From Rhizobium giardinii bv. giardinii H152 (GTDB lineage Bacteria; Pseudomonadota; Alphaproteobacteria; Rhizobiales; Rhizobiaceae): DNA of 64,000 nucleotides. The DNA is taken from assembly GCF_000379605.1 (NCBI RefSeq), contig NZ_KB902578.1:645698-709697 (forward strand), written 5' to 3'. Positions 8,613 to 17,254 of the stretch are shown here, piece after piece. The notes beneath the pieces are model-generated. The model did not search any database, was not told the origin of the DNA, and worked only from the letters and a program-made list of their open reading frames with translations. The first letter of the stretch is position 1; every line of letters starts with the position of its first letter. The position numbers and the translations under genes are program-made.

Positions 8613-9506
8613 ATGGCTGTTGTCGAACTCAAAACCATCACGCCGCCGACCGGTCTCGCCGAGTTCTGGTTCTATTTCTCTCGCAACAAGGGCGCGGTGA
8701 TCGGCCTTGCGGTGTTCCTGATCATTCTTTTCCTGGCCGTTTTTGCAATGTTTGCGGCGCCGCATAGTCCGAGCATTCAAAACCGCGAGGTGCTGCTTTT
8801 GCCGCCGGCCTGGGTCGAAGGCGGCAGGTTCACCTATTTCCTCGGAACCGATGCCGTCGGCCGCGATATCCTGTCCCGCCTGATCTATGGCGCGCGCTTC
8901 TCGCTGTTTATTGGCGTTGTCGTCGTCAGTCTTTCGGTTGTCTCCGGCGTGCTTGTCGGTCTGATCGCAGGCTATTTCCGCGGCCGCACCGATACGATCA
9001 TCATGCGCGTGATGGACATCATCCTGGCCTTCCCATCGCTGCTTCTGGCCCTCGTGCTTGTCGCTGTTCTCGGGCCGGGGCTGCTCAACGCGATGATCGC
9101 GATCTCGCTTGTCAATCTGCCGCATTTCGTCCGCCTGACGCGTGCGGCGGTGATGACGGAGCGCACCAAGGACTATGTCATCGCCTCGAAAGTGGCAGGG
9201 GCCGGGACGCTGCGGCTGATGTTCCTGACCATCCTGCCGAACTGCCTCGCGCCGCTGATCGTTCAGGCAACGCTTGCCTTTTCGGCTGCCATCCTCGATG
9301 CGGCGGCTCTGGGCTTCCTCGGCATGGGTGCCCAGCCGCCGACGCCGGAATGGGGTACGATGCTTGCCGAAGCGCGCGAATTCATCCAGCGCGCCTGGTG
9401 GGTCGTGACCTTCCCCGGCCTTGCCATTCTCATTACCGTTCTTGCCATCAACCTGATGGGAGACGGCCTGCGCGATGCGCTTGATCCCAAGTTGAAGAGG
9501 TCGTGA
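8613..9506 (+). CDS. ABC peptide importer permease, DppC type
   Basis: 297 aa with an ATG at 8613 preceded by AGGAGGGTCCG. This second inner-membrane permease has the DppC/OppC hallmarks: a cytoplasmic N-terminal segment and one helix, the motif LGTDAVGRDILSRLIYGARFSL, and an EAA loop (YVIASKVAGAGTLRLMFLTILPN). It forms the channel with the DppB-type protein. Its stop codon overlaps the start of the next ATPase gene (TGATG), indicating translational coupling. Confidence 0.93.
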   Translation: MAVVELKTITPPTGLAEFWFYFSRNKGAVIGLAVFLIILFLAVFAMFAAPHSPSIQNREVLLLPPAWVEGGRFTYFLGTDAVGRDILSRLIYGARFSLFIGVVVVSLSVVSGVLVGLIAGYFRGRTDTIIMRVMDIILAFPSLLLALVLVAVLGPGLLNAMIAISLVNLPHFVRLTRAAVMTERTKDYVIASKVAGAGTLRLMFLTILPNCLAPLIVQATLAFSAAILDAAALGFLGMGAQPPTPEWGTMLAEAREFIQRAWWVVTFPGLAILITVLAINLMGDGLRDALDPKLKRS

Positions 9507-10360
9507 TGTCCCTTCTCGAAGTCGAAAATCTGGTTGTCGAATTCCAGACGGCGTCCGGGCCTTTCCGCGCCGTGAACGGCGTATCGCTCAAGGTGAACGA
9601 GGGCGAGGTGCTGGCGATCGTTGGCGAGTCCGGTTCGGGCAAGTCGGTGTCCATGCTCGCGGCAATGGGCCTTTTGCCCTGGACCGCGAAGGTGACCGCC
9701 GACAAGCTGCAGTTCAACGGCATCGACCTGCTCGGCATGTCGTCGTCGGAACGCCGCAGGATCGTCGGCAAGGACATTGCCATGATCTTCCAGGAACCGA
9801 TCGCCAGCCTCAACCCCTGTTTCACGGTCGGCTTCCAGATCGAAGAGGTGCTGCGTCTCCATCTTGGTCTCGACAAGGCGGCCCGCAGGGCGCGCGCCAT
9901 CGAGCTTTTCGAACTGGTGGGCATTCCCAATCCGGCCGAACGGCTGAGCCATTTCCCGCACCAGATGTCGGGCGGCCAGTGCCAGCGCGTCATGATCGCG
10001 ATTGCGCTGTCCTGCAATCCGAAACTGTTGATCGCCGATGAGCCGACGACGGCGCTCGACGTGACGATTCAGAAGCAAATTCTGGATCTCCTGATGCGGC
10101 TGCAGGCGGAGCATGGCATGGGGATGATCATCATCACCCATAACATGGGCGTGGTGGCCGAAACCGCCGACCGCGTCATCGTCCAGTACAAGGGCCGCAA
10201 GATCGAGGAGGCGGACGTGTTGTCGCTGTTTGAATCCCCCAAAAGCGCCTATACGCGCGCGCTCCTTTCGGCCTTGCCGGACAATGCGACCGGCGACCGG
10301 CTACCGACGATTGCCGAGTTTCTCAGTGACGACCAGATCTTTGCAGGAGCTGTCCGATGA
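9506..10360 (+). CDS. ABC peptide importer ATPase, DppD type
   Basis: 284 aa. The ATG at 9506 shares a base with the dppC-type stop codon; a GTG three bases earlier is also possible. It has Walker A GESGSGKS, ABC signature MSGGQ and Walker B LLIADEPTTALDV. The oligopeptide-type C-terminal extension is cut short compared with typical DppD proteins of about 325 aa: the Cys-rich iron-sulfur/zinc tail of many OppD/DppD proteins is absent. It energises import together with the DppF-type ATPase encoded next, which overlaps by four bases. Confidence 0.92.
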   Translation: MSLLEVENLVVEFQTASGPFRAVNGVSLKVNEGEVLAIVGESGSGKSVSMLAAMGLLPWTAKVTADKLQFNGIDLLGMSSSERRRIVGKDIAMIFQEPIASLNPCFTVGFQIEEVLRLHLGLDKAARRARAIELFELVGIPNPAERLSHFPHQMSGGQCQRVMIAIALSCNPKLLIADEPTTALDVTIQKQILDLLMRLQAEHGMGMIIITHNMGVVAETADRVIVQYKGRKIEEADVLSLFESPKSAYTRALLSALPDNATGDRLPTIAEFLSDDQIFAGAVR

Positions 10361-11181
10361 CCCCTGTTCTTGAAGCGAGAAACCTCGTCCGCGACTATCA
10401 TATCCCGGGCAGCCTGCTCAAACGGGCCAGAATCGTTCATGCCGTCAAGGGCGTCAGTTTCGCGGTCGATCAGGGCAAGACACTTGCCATCGTCGGCGAG
10501 AGCGGTTGCGGCAAGTCGACCTTGGCGCGGATCGTCACGATGATCGATCCGGCCACATCAGGTGAAATGCTCATTGATGGAGAAAAGGTCGATATTGCCA
10601 GGGATGGCCTTACCTCGGAAATGCGCCGCAAAGTGCAAATCGTCTTCCAGAATCCCTACGGCACGCTCAACCCGCGCAAGAAGATCGGCGACATTCTCAG
10701 CGAGCCGCTGATCATCAATACCAGGATGAAGGCGGACGAGCGTCGCGACATGGCCATGGCCATGTTGAAGAAGGTCGGGCTTGAGGAGAAGCACTACGGC
10801 CGCTATCCGCACATGTTCTCCGGCGGCCAGCGCCAGCGCGTCGCCATCGCACGCGCGCTGATGCTCAACCCGCGGCTTCTGGTGCTGGACGAACCGGTTT
10901 CGGCGCTCGACCTATCGGTGCAGGCCCAGGTGCTCAATCTGCTCGCCGATCTGCAGGACGAATTCCAGCTGACCTATGTCTTCATCAGTCACGACCTGTC
11001 GGTGGTGCGCTATATCGCCGACGACGTGATGGTGATGTATTACGGCGAAGCCGTCGAATATGGCAGCCGCGAGGAGGTCTTCAGCGATCCGAAGCACAGC
11101 TACACCAAGACGCTTTTCGCTGCGACCCCGCGCGCCGATGTGGACAGCATCAAGGCGCGCCTTGCCCGGAAGGCTGCGTGA
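10357..11181 (+). CDS. ABC peptide importer ATPase, DppF type
   Basis: 274 aa. It starts inside the stop region of the previous ATPase gene (ATGA overlap). Walker A is GESGCGKST, the signature FSGGQRQRV and Walker B LLVLDEPVSALDLS. It is the second nucleotide-binding subunit of the importer and the last gene of the operon. No clear terminator follows; 118 bases separate it from ridA, which could be partly cotranscribed. Confidence 0.93.
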   Translation: MTPVLEARNLVRDYHIPGSLLKRARIVHAVKGVSFAVDQGKTLAIVGESGCGKSTLARIVTMIDPATSGEMLIDGEKVDIARDGLTSEMRRKVQIVFQNPYGTLNPRKKIGDILSEPLIINTRMKADERRDMAMAMLKKVGLEEKHYGRYPHMFSGGQRQRVAIARALMLNPRLLVLDEPVSALDLSVQAQVLNLLADLQDEFQLTYVFISHDLSVVRYIADDVMVMYYGEAVEYGSREEVFSDPKHSYTKTLFAATPRADVDSIKARLARKAA

Positions 11182-11299
11182 TTCCCAGGCAGAATGACGC
11201 CGGCTTTTTCGCAATGACGGTTTCGCTTGTCAGAAATCTGCGATAAATCGCCAGCGTCTCAACATTCACAGATGCGGCCAGCCGCAAACCACGAGGACT

Positions 11300-11650
11300 A
11301 TGAAGATGGACATCAAACGCTTCGAAACCGGCCCGCGCATGAGCCAGGCCGTCGTGCACAACGGCACGGTTTATCTCGCCGGTCAGGTCGGCAATGCCGG
11401 CGACGACGTTGCGACCCAGACCAAGCAGGCGCTCGCCGAAGTCGACCGTCTGCTGGCGCTCGCAGGCACCGACAAGAGCCGCATCCTGTCGGCAACGGTC
11501 TGGCTGGCCGACATGGTCGATTTCCCGAAGATGAACGCGGTCTGGGACGCCTGGGCATCGCCGGGCAACACCCCGGCGCGCGCGACCGGTGAAGCCAAGC
11601 TTGCAAGCCCGGAATACCTCGTCGAGGTCATCGTTATCGCGGCTCTCTAA
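11300..11650 (+). CDS. RidA family (YjgF/YER057c/UK114) enamine/imine deaminase
   Basis: 116 aa. RidA-type proteins are small cytoplasmic trimers that hydrolyse reactive enamine/imine intermediates of PLP enzymes. The body (VVHNGTVYLAGQVGNAGDDVATQTKQAL, then GNTPARATGEAKLASPEYLVEV) matches the family; the Arg in PARATGEA is the conserved carboxylate-binding residue. It could start at the ATG at 11300 or the one at 11306; both lie downstream of GAGG. Its position after a peptide importer and before a terminator suggests amino acid metabolism. The exact subfamily (Rid1-Rid7) cannot be assigned by eye. Confidence 0.9.
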   Translation: MKMDIKRFETGPRMSQAVVHNGTVYLAGQVGNAGDDVATQTKQALAEVDRLLALAGTDKSRILSATVWLADMVDFPKMNAVWDAWASPGNTPARATGEAKLASPEYLVEVIVIAAL

Positions 11651-11697
11651 GGCGCGGACGTACTAGGGCCGGCTCGCCGGTCCGCTGGGAATTTTAG

Positions 11698-11731
11698 CCG
11701 GCGCCTCCAGGGGCGCCGGTCTTTTATTTTT
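11698..11731 (+). terminator. Rho-independent terminator after ridA
   Basis: CCGGCGCC (11698-11705) and GGCGCCGG (11712-11719) make an 8-bp stem with a 6-nt loop, followed by a T-rich stretch. Confidence 0.88.
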
Positions 11732-11775
11732 GGAATCCTGCTTCCCAACGATCCCTACGCGTTGCCTCTGTGGGC

Positions 11776-11801
11776 GGAACAAATCGGCGTCCTGTTGCGT
11801 T
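11776..11801 (+). promoter_or_regulatory. EcfG-type stress promoter
   Basis: GGAAC (11776-11780), a 17-nt spacer, then CGTT (11798-11801). This matches the alphaproteobacterial EcfG (sigma-EcfG/RpoE2) consensus exactly. It lies 47 bases upstream of a 56-aa membrane protein gene. Confidence 0.75.
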
Positions 11802-11847
11802 AACTTGTGCATTCTTCCGGATGCGGTTCGAGCATAGGGAATGTGTC

Positions 11848-12018
11848 ATGCTTTACTGGTTGCCAAGACTATGCCTATGCCTGTTCGTCGGTGCGGTTCT
11901 GGGGTTCGGTCTCTTGCCCGCAACGTCTGAAGACATTGCCAATACCCTGATCGTGGTAGCGCTGGGCCTTGGCCTGTTCTCGCTGACGCTTCATGTTTTT
12001 CCGCCGGAACGGTATTGA
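11848..12018 (+). CDS. Small two-helix membrane protein, putative EcfG regulon member
   Basis: 56 aa from the ATG at 11848; a longer frame from 11770 runs through the promoter and is rejected. Two hydrophobic segments (about residues 5-25 and 31-51) are joined by a short acidic turn (TSEDIAN), and the protein ends HVFPPERY. I do not recognise a named family. A perfect EcfG-type promoter directly upstream points to induction during general stress or stationary phase. It is small enough to be missed by automated gene calling. Confidence 0.65.
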   Translation: MLYWLPRLCLCLFVGAVLGFGLLPATSEDIANTLIVVALGLGLFSLTLHVFPPERY

Positions 12019-12179
12019 CGGTGGGCGGACCTCAACCACAATATGGTTTTCTTTTTCGGCCAGCCCTGTACGCTCGCAGCGCGCGCATTGAGCAAGATTA
12101 AGCCTTGATTGCGTTCTCACTTCCGGGGGCGAATGATACGGACGAGGGAGAGCGTGACCATCATGCAGCGGGGCAGGGG

Positions 12180-13673
12180 ATGGTGACCGGGCGATCGGCG
12201 TTTTCCCGAGCGGTGCCGCTCCTGCTGTTTGCCGGCGCCTTTCTGTTGCTCGGCCTGGTTCTGGTCTCGCTACGTTTTGCCTCGCAGACCGAGAGGAGCT
12301 CTCGAGAGGCCCTCGAGGCAGCCCGGCTGAACAATCGCGCGCTTTTGCTTCTCACGCTGGTGCAGGATGCGGAGACCAGCCAGCGCGGATACCTGTTGAC
12401 GGGTGAAGAAAAGTATCTGGCGCCTTTCAAGCGAGCCGAATCCCTCATCCACGTGCAATTCCAGAGCATCACAGGTGACATGGCGAAGATTGGAATCAGC
12501 GCGATCACCGTCGACCGGCTGAAGCGTCTGATCGATGACAAATTGGCGGAAATGCAGAGCACCATCGCAATGAAGGCGGCGGGCAGGGACGGGGATGCCA
12601 TCGCCGTTATTCAGACCGATGCCGGTCAGCGTGCGATGGATGAAATTCGCCAGATCATGACGAGAATCGAGGCCGTAACAGGTGACATCGCCTTCCAGCG
12701 GGCCGCAGCACTTGCCGATGCGACCAGATGGCTGATGATCTCGATCGCCGGCGGCGCCGCGTTGTTGCTCGTTCTCGTCGGTGGCGCGATGCGTCTCGTT
12801 GCTGTCCACGCGGGGCAACTGGACGCTGCCCGCCGCGCCCTTGCCGAACAGAACGAGATGCTGGAGGTGAGGATTCGCGAGCGCACGCAATTCCTGGAGC
12901 GGGCCAATCGTGAACTGCAAAGCTATTCCTACATCGTCGGTCACGACCTCAGGGCACCGCTGATCAACATCATGGGGTTCACCGCAGAGCTGGAGCGAGC
13001 GGCTTCCGTCTTTGCGGCTTACATGGAAAAGCCTTTTGAAGCGCGCGATGAACCTTCCGAGAAAGCGGCCCGCGAGGCCGTTGACGTCGATATCCCGGAA
13101 GCATTGGGTTTTATCCGCTCCTCGATGAAGCGCATGGACGACCTGATCAACGAGATACTGAAACTGGCGCGCGCCGGAACCAGACAGTTGAATGCCGAGC
13201 CCATCAACCTTGCCGATCTTGTTTCCGACGCCGCCGTCAATCTCCAGCACAGGCTCGCCGAAATCGGCGCAAGCATCGTTATCGCTGAGGGTTTACCGTA
13301 TGTTGTGTCGGACCGGCTGGCTTTGCAGCAGATCTTTGGCAACCTTCTGGATAATGCGGTAAAATATGCCGATCCGTCGCGCAGCGCGATTATCCGCGTG
13401 TCGGGGAAGATCGCCAGAGGTCACGCGACAATCGACGTCAGCGATAACGGCAGAGGAATTGCAGAGCGGGATCTGGAGCGGATTTTCGAACTCTTCCGGC
13501 GTTCCGGTCCGCAGGACAGGCAGGGCGAAGGCATAGGGCTCGCGCATGTTCGCGCGTTGGCCCGCCGTTTGGGAGGAGATGTGGCCGCACAATCTGTTTT
13601 GGGCCAGGGCACGACCTTCACCGTCTCCTTTGCCGCCAATCTGCGATTTGCCAAAGACAGGGGGGAGGGATGA
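12180..13673 (+). CDS. CHASE3-domain sensor histidine kinase
   Basis: 497 aa from the ATG at 12180; an in-frame TTG at 12105 is less likely. Order: transmembrane helix 1 (about residues 10-30), periplasmic CHASE3 domain with its hallmark ETSQRGYLLTGEEKYLAPF near residue 62, transmembrane helix 2 (about 180-200), coiled coil, HisKA with the phosphoacceptor in VGHDLRAPLINI, then the HATPase with N box LLDNAVKYADPS, G1 DNGRGIAERD and G2 GEGIGLAHV. It autophosphorylates and should pass phosphate to the receiver encoded next, whose start overlaps its stop (ATGA). No HAMP domain is obvious. Its proximity to phyR/nepR raises the possibility that it feeds the stress response, but that is inference. 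Confidence 0.9.
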   Translation: MVTGRSAFSRAVPLLLFAGAFLLLGLVLVSLRFASQTERSSREALEAARLNNRALLLLTLVQDAETSQRGYLLTGEEKYLAPFKRAESLIHVQFQSITGDMAKIGISAITVDRLKRLIDDKLAEMQSTIAMKAAGRDGDAIAVIQTDAGQRAMDEIRQIMTRIEAVTGDIAFQRAAALADATRWLMISIAGGAALLLVLVGGAMRLVAVHAGQLDAARRALAEQNEMLEVRIRERTQFLERANRELQSYSYIVGHDLRAPLINIMGFTAELERAASVFAAYMEKPFEARDEPSEKAAREAVDVDIPEALGFIRSSMKRMDDLINEILKLARAGTRQLNAEPINLADLVSDAAVNLQHRLAEIGASIVIAEGLPYVVSDRLALQQIFGNLLDNAVKYADPSRSAIIRVSGKIARGHATIDVSDNGRGIAERDLERIFELFRRSGPQDRQGEGIGLAHVRALARRLGGDVAAQSVLGQGTTFTVSFAANLRFAKDRGEG

Positions 13674-14116
13674 GCAACGGATTGGAGCCGATCGTCATCG
13701 TCATGATTGAGGACGACGAGGGCCATGCCCGCCTGATCGAGAAGAACATCCGCCGTGCGGGCGTCACCAACGCGATGGTGCCCTTTACGACCGGTCTTAA
13801 AGCGCTGTCCTATCTTCTCGGTCCGGATGCCAACGGCAAGGTGCACGCGGGAAAACACCTGCTCATTCTCCTCGATCTCAACCTGCCGGACATGAGCGGC
13901 ATCGACATTCTTGCGCGGCTGCGGGAAAGCGAGCATCTCCGCCATGTGATGGTCATCGTTCTGACGACAACGGACGATCCGGCTGAAATCCGCCGATGCT
14001 ATGATCTGGGTGCGAATGCCTATGTCGCCAAGCCGATGCAGTACGACAAATTTGTCAATGCCATACAGCAGCTTGGCATGTTTCTCTCGGTGGTCACCGT
14101 GCCGGAGGTGTCGTAA
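13670..14116 (+). CDS. Rcp1-like single-domain response regulator
   Basis: 148 aa, receiver only. The acidic residues are Glu14-Asp16, the phosphoacceptor is Asp69 in LLDLNLPDMSG, and the conserved Lys is in YVAKPM. The long loop before the phosphoacceptor (GPDANGKVHAGKHL) is characteristic of receivers paired with CHASE3 or phytochrome-type kinases (Rcp1 group). It overlaps the kinase gene upstream by four bases and shares one base with the receiver gene downstream, so the three form one operon. It lacks an output domain and probably relays phosphate. Confidence 0.9.
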   Translation: MSNGLEPIVIVMIEDDEGHARLIEKNIRRAGVTNAMVPFTTGLKALSYLLGPDANGKVHAGKHLLILLDLNLPDMSGIDILARLRESEHLRHVMVIVLTTTDDPAEIRRCYDLGANAYVAKPMQYDKFVNAIQQLGMFLSVVTVPEVS

Positions 14117-14574
14117 TGCCCGAGCAGGCGTCCGACACGGCCGGCGGGACGACGGTCCTCTACATAGACGACGACGAGGCGCTCGGCGTTTTGCTGCGCC
14201 GAAATCTCGGGCGGCGGGGTTTCACCGTTCTCAGTGCGTTTGATGGCCCGTCTGGCCTGGCACTTCTCGCATCCGGCAGGATCGATGTGGTCATACTTGA
14301 TCACTATCTGCTGGGTGAGACCGGCCTCGATATTCTCCCGCAGATCGTGCAACAGGCCAATCATCCGCCCGTCGTCTACGTCACTGGATCGGGCGAGAAG
14401 AGTATCGCAGTTGAAGCGCTGAAGCGCGGCGCCGACGACTGCGTGACCAAGAATGTCTCCTCCGACTTTTTCGACCAACTGAGTGTTGCTTTAGACCGTG
14501 CAGTGCAGGCAGCTCGCCATCGCCGAGAAGTGGCAGGGGAACATCCCCAGCACCTTGGCCGACAGCCTGGCTGA
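14116..14574 (+). CDS. Response regulator receiver protein, possibly C-terminally truncated
   Basis: 152 aa with a receiver at residues about 12-125: acidic Asp18-Asp20, phosphoacceptor Asp62 in VILDHYLLGE, conserved Lys in CVTKNVS. The tail (RAVQAARHRREVAGEHPQHLGRQPG) looks unlike a finished domain. Shifting frame after about 14516 gives a more natural helical stretch (AIAEKWQGNIPSTLADSLADLASALE) that ends at 14595. Homologues of this receiver are often fused to a PAS/histidine kinase module. Either it is a genuine short receiver or a frameshift has removed a C-terminal domain. Third gene of the kinase operon. Confidence 0.75.
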   Translation: MPEQASDTAGGTTVLYIDDDEALGVLLRRNLGRRGFTVLSAFDGPSGLALLASGRIDVVILDHYLLGETGLDILPQIVQQANHPPVVYVTGSGEKSIAVEALKRGADDCVTKNVSSDFFDQLSVALDRAVQAARHRREVAGEHPQHLGRQPG

Positions 14575-14633
14575 CCTGGCATCGGCACTCGAATGACTTC
14601 GCCATTCCTTTTCGCTTGGTCTATTAGCGCGTT

Positions 14634-14658
14634 GGAACCTTTGGCGCGACAATGAGTT
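14634..14658 (+). promoter_or_regulatory. EcfG-like promoter (one mismatch) before AI-2E transporter gene
   Basis: GGAAC (14634-14638), a 16-nt spacer, then AGTT (14655-14658). It differs from the consensus only at the first base of the -10 element. Confidence 0.4.
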
Positions 14659-14768
14659 AGGAGATGCCGGAGTTACAGCGCCGAGGGCGCCGGCACCGCT
14701 CCGGCGTTTCCCGCACATGATGGCGATTGTCGGTCCGGTTGAACACTGGATCTTTGGAGAGATGCAAA

Positions 14769-15905
14769 ATGAACGCCGCCTTGCCGGGAAGTGGGCTTTT
14801 CAAGCGACAACAATATTTGCAGCAGGCCGAAATCGAAGCGCAGGCGGCCGAGGCCGATATCCCGGAAACGGCAGAAAAAACCGGGCTCGATCTGGTCGTC
14901 GCCTGGAGCATCGTTGGAACGTTCATCATTGCAGCTTCGGCCGTCATCTACATGATGGAAGCAATCCTGATGCCGGTCACTCTTGCCATCGTCATCGGCA
15001 TGGTTCTCGGGCTTGCTGCAGACCGGCTGGCTCGATACGGGATACCACCCGTTATGGGCGGGCTCCTGCTGGGGATAGTCTTCGTCGTGGGGCTTTTCTT
15101 TCTCATCAATGCACTGATCGAGCCGCTGACGTCGCTGGCGGGACAGGCGCCAGGAATTATCGAGCGAACCATCGAGCGTGTCCTTCCTTACCTTCAGCGG
15201 TTCGAATGGGCGAGAGTGGCAATTGATGGCGCCAACGAAAAGAAGGTCACGGATGTTGCCATCGAGAACGCCGGTGCCATGCTCGGCTTCATCGCAGCGG
15301 GCGTGACCCCGGCTTTCATCCAGACCCTTATCTTCCTGGCGGCGCTCGGGCTCTTCCTGGTCGGACGCTCGCACCTGCGCAAGACCATCATCCTTGCCTT
15401 TGCCACGCGCGATCGTCGCCTTGCAGCGATCCGGATCATGAACGCCACGGAAAATGCGATCGGCTTTTACTTTTCGACCGCCAGCCTGATTTACGTCGCG
15501 CTTGGCACGATCACCACCGTGATTGCCTTTGCCGGCGGTTTGACGGTCGCGCCGCTCTGGGGACTGTTCGCCTTCGTCTCCAGCTTCATTCCCTATCTTG
15601 GCGTGACGGCAATGACGATAGCGCTTCTTTGCGCCGGCCTGATGACCCACGACGCGCTGTTGCTGGCGCTTGCGCCGGCCGTCGCCTTTTTCATGCTACA
15701 TCTGGTGATGGAAAATCTGGTGACGCCGGCGATCCTGGGGCGCAGCCTGGAAATCAACCCGTTTCTGATCTTTCTGGCAATCATATTCTGGACGTGGATG
15801 TGGGGCGCGGTCGGCGCCATGCTGGCGCTGCCACTCTGTCTGATCGCCATGACAATCTTTAACGAGGTGCGGACCAGCCCGCCGGAACGGCAGCTTCCAG
15901 GATAA
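14769..15905 (+). CDS. AI-2E family transporter (YdiK/PerM-like)
   Basis: 378 aa from the ATG at 14769, with GGAGAG seven bases upstream; an in-frame ATG at 14727 lacks a good site. About eight transmembrane helices, with the family features: an N-terminal helix pair, a long hydrophilic segment (about residues 110-190), and the C-terminal motifs SFIPYLGV and GRSLEINPFLIFLAIIFW. The family was named for a proposed autoinducer-2 exporter, but members also transport other solutes (some are Na+/H+ antiporters), so the substrate is open. It sits between a two-component operon and phyR, and an EcfG-like promoter with one mismatch precedes it. Confidence 0.88.
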   Translation: MNAALPGSGLFKRQQYLQQAEIEAQAAEADIPETAEKTGLDLVVAWSIVGTFIIAASAVIYMMEAILMPVTLAIVIGMVLGLAADRLARYGIPPVMGGLLLGIVFVVGLFFLINALIEPLTSLAGQAPGIIERTIERVLPYLQRFEWARVAIDGANEKKVTDVAIENAGAMLGFIAAGVTPAFIQTLIFLAALGLFLVGRSHLRKTIILAFATRDRRLAAIRIMNATENAIGFYFSTASLIYVALGTITTVIAFAGGLTVAPLWGLFAFVSSFIPYLGVTAMTIALLCAGLMTHDALLLALAPAVAFFMLHLVMENLVTPAILGRSLEINPFLIFLAIIFWTWMWGAVGAMLALPLCLIAMTIFNEVRTSPPERQLPG

Positions 15906-15954
15906 GGCAGTCGATCGCCCGCGACCAAAGGTAAGGCGAGGCACGATTGATGCG

Positions 15955-16752
15955 TCATCGCTTGCCCGAGCGAGCGTTTTCGTCGAAGAACAGCGCCTGG
16001 CTGATGAGCGCCTTGACCATCTCCGGATTGAACGGCTTGGTAACAAGAAAGGTTGGCTCCGGCTTCGTGCCGGTCAGCAGTCGTTCCGGGAAGGCGGTAA
16101 TGAAGATCACGGGAACCGCAGTGCTCTTCAGAATGTCGTTGACCGCGTCGATGCCGGAGCTGCCATCGGCAAGCTGGATATCGGCGAGGATCATTTTCGG
16201 CGCGGTCTTTTCGTAAAGCTCGATGGCTTCGCCATACGTTCTTGCCACGCCGGCGACCTTGTGACCGAGGCTCGTCACCATATCCTCGATATCCATCGCG
16301 ATCAGCGGTTCATCTTCGATTATGAGGATTTCGGTCGCGACCTGTCTGGAGATGTCTTCCGAGGCTTCGCGCAACAGCGCGGCGATTTCGTCGAGGGTAG
16401 TGCCAAGGATTTCGGCTGCCTCGTCTGGTGTGAACCCTTCGACAGAGACAAGCAGGAATGCCTTGCGGGCAGCCGGCGGCATCATCGAAAGGTTTGCGGC
16501 TGCGCGCTTTTCCCAGCTAAACGGTGAAGCGGCATCCGGCAAGTCGATGCTAACTGTCTCGAACAGCGAGCAGAACAGCTTGAACAGGTTGACTCGATCC
16601 TTGGGCCCCTGCGGAAACAACGTGACATCGGCGATCAGTGCTTCCAGCACCGCCGCAACATAGGCGTCGCCCGAAGCCTGCGAGCCGGTCACCGCGCGGG
16701 AGAAGCGGCGCAGATACGGAAGATGGGCTGCGATCCGCGTAGAAAGTGACAT
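15955..16752 (-). CDS. phyR: General stress response anti-anti-sigma regulator PhyR
   Basis: 265 aa. Residues 1 to about 135 are an ECF sigma-like domain with the sigma4-type helices (MPPAARKAFLLVSVEGFTPDEAAEILGTTLDEI). Residues about 141-260 are a receiver with acidic Glu146-Asp147, phosphoacceptor Asp191 in ILADIQLADG, and Lys in LVTKPF. When phosphorylated, PhyR binds the anti-sigma factor NepR through its sigma-like domain and frees EcfG. It is transcribed divergently from nepR, the conserved alphaproteobacterial arrangement. Identification is firm from the unusual domain order. Confidence 0.96.
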   Translation of the reverse strand: MSLSTRIAAHLPYLRRFSRAVTGSQASGDAYVAAVLEALIADVTLFPQGPKDRVNLFKLFCSLFETVSIDLPDAASPFSWEKRAAANLSMMPPAARKAFLLVSVEGFTPDEAAEILGTTLDEIAALLREASEDISRQVATEILIIEDEPLIAMDIEDMVTSLGHKVAGVARTYGEAIELYEKTAPKMILADIQLADGSSGIDAVNDILKSTAVPVIFITAFPERLLTGTKPEPTFLVTKPFNPEMVKALISQALFFDENARSGKR

Positions 16753-16907
16753 TTAGGACTTCCTTCAGTATGATGGCTCCGACATTTCCGGTGTCCGACC
16801 TCGTGCGAGTCGCAACATGGCATTGGTTTGAACATGTTTTATGATTTATGGGAAGTTTTGAAACGGGACGATTTTTGCGCCGGGCGAAGCGAAACCCCTG
16901 AAAATTC

Positions 16908-16932
16908 GGAATATATCAAGGTTTTGAGCGTA
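16908..16932 (+). promoter_or_regulatory. Degenerate EcfG-like promoter before nepR
   Basis: GGAAT (16908-16912), 16 nt, CGTA (16929-16932). Two mismatches to the consensus, but in the right place and orientation to drive nepR. Confidence 0.35.
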
Positions 16933-16999
16933 CCAAAATTTTGCGTGGATGCATCACCGTCGGGCGATTGCCACTACGGTGCCAGGAGTGAGACGTTTT

Positions 17000-17191
17000 A
17001 TGAGTGACATCCCGGAAAATCGCCGGCGGGCCGGAAGCAGGGTTAATGGCATGATGGACCCCAACAACCAGATTGCTTCCAAACTGCGCGCGCTCTACAG
17101 CGCGGTCGAGCAGGAACCCATTCCCGACATGTTTCTCGACCTTCTCGAGAAGCTGGATCAGGCCGAGCGAATGGGCAAATCGCCTCGCTGA
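17000..17191 (+). CDS. nepR: Anti-sigma factor NepR
   Basis: 63 aa from MSDIPENRR at 17000; the frame is open to 16949 but without a plausible site there. The core IASKLRALYSAVEQEPIPDMFLDLLEKLDQAE (residues about 25-56) is the canonical NepR helix pair that clamps EcfG and is released by phosphorylated PhyR. It is divergent from phyR, as expected. What is odd is the downstream side: a terminator and an unrelated opposite-strand gene follow, where ecfG would normally begin. The sigma gene must be elsewhere in the genome. Confidence 0.92.
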   Translation: MSDIPENRRRAGSRVNGMMDPNNQIASKLRALYSAVEQEPIPDMFLDLLEKLDQAERMGKSPR

Positions 17192-17205
17192 GGCCTAGAC
17201 CCCAT

Positions 17206-17227
17206 GAAAAACGGGCCGAAGCCCGTT
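17206..17227 (-). terminator. Terminator between nepR and the glycine-zipper lipoprotein gene
   Basis: AACGGGC (17210-17216), CGAA loop, GCCCGTT (17221-17227). Read on the minus strand it has a TTCG tetraloop followed by TTTTT-like bases, so it ends the minus-strand gene and may also stop nepR transcription. Confidence 0.75.
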
Positions 17228-17254
17228 CTCCACCATTAGGCTATACTGCCCTGA

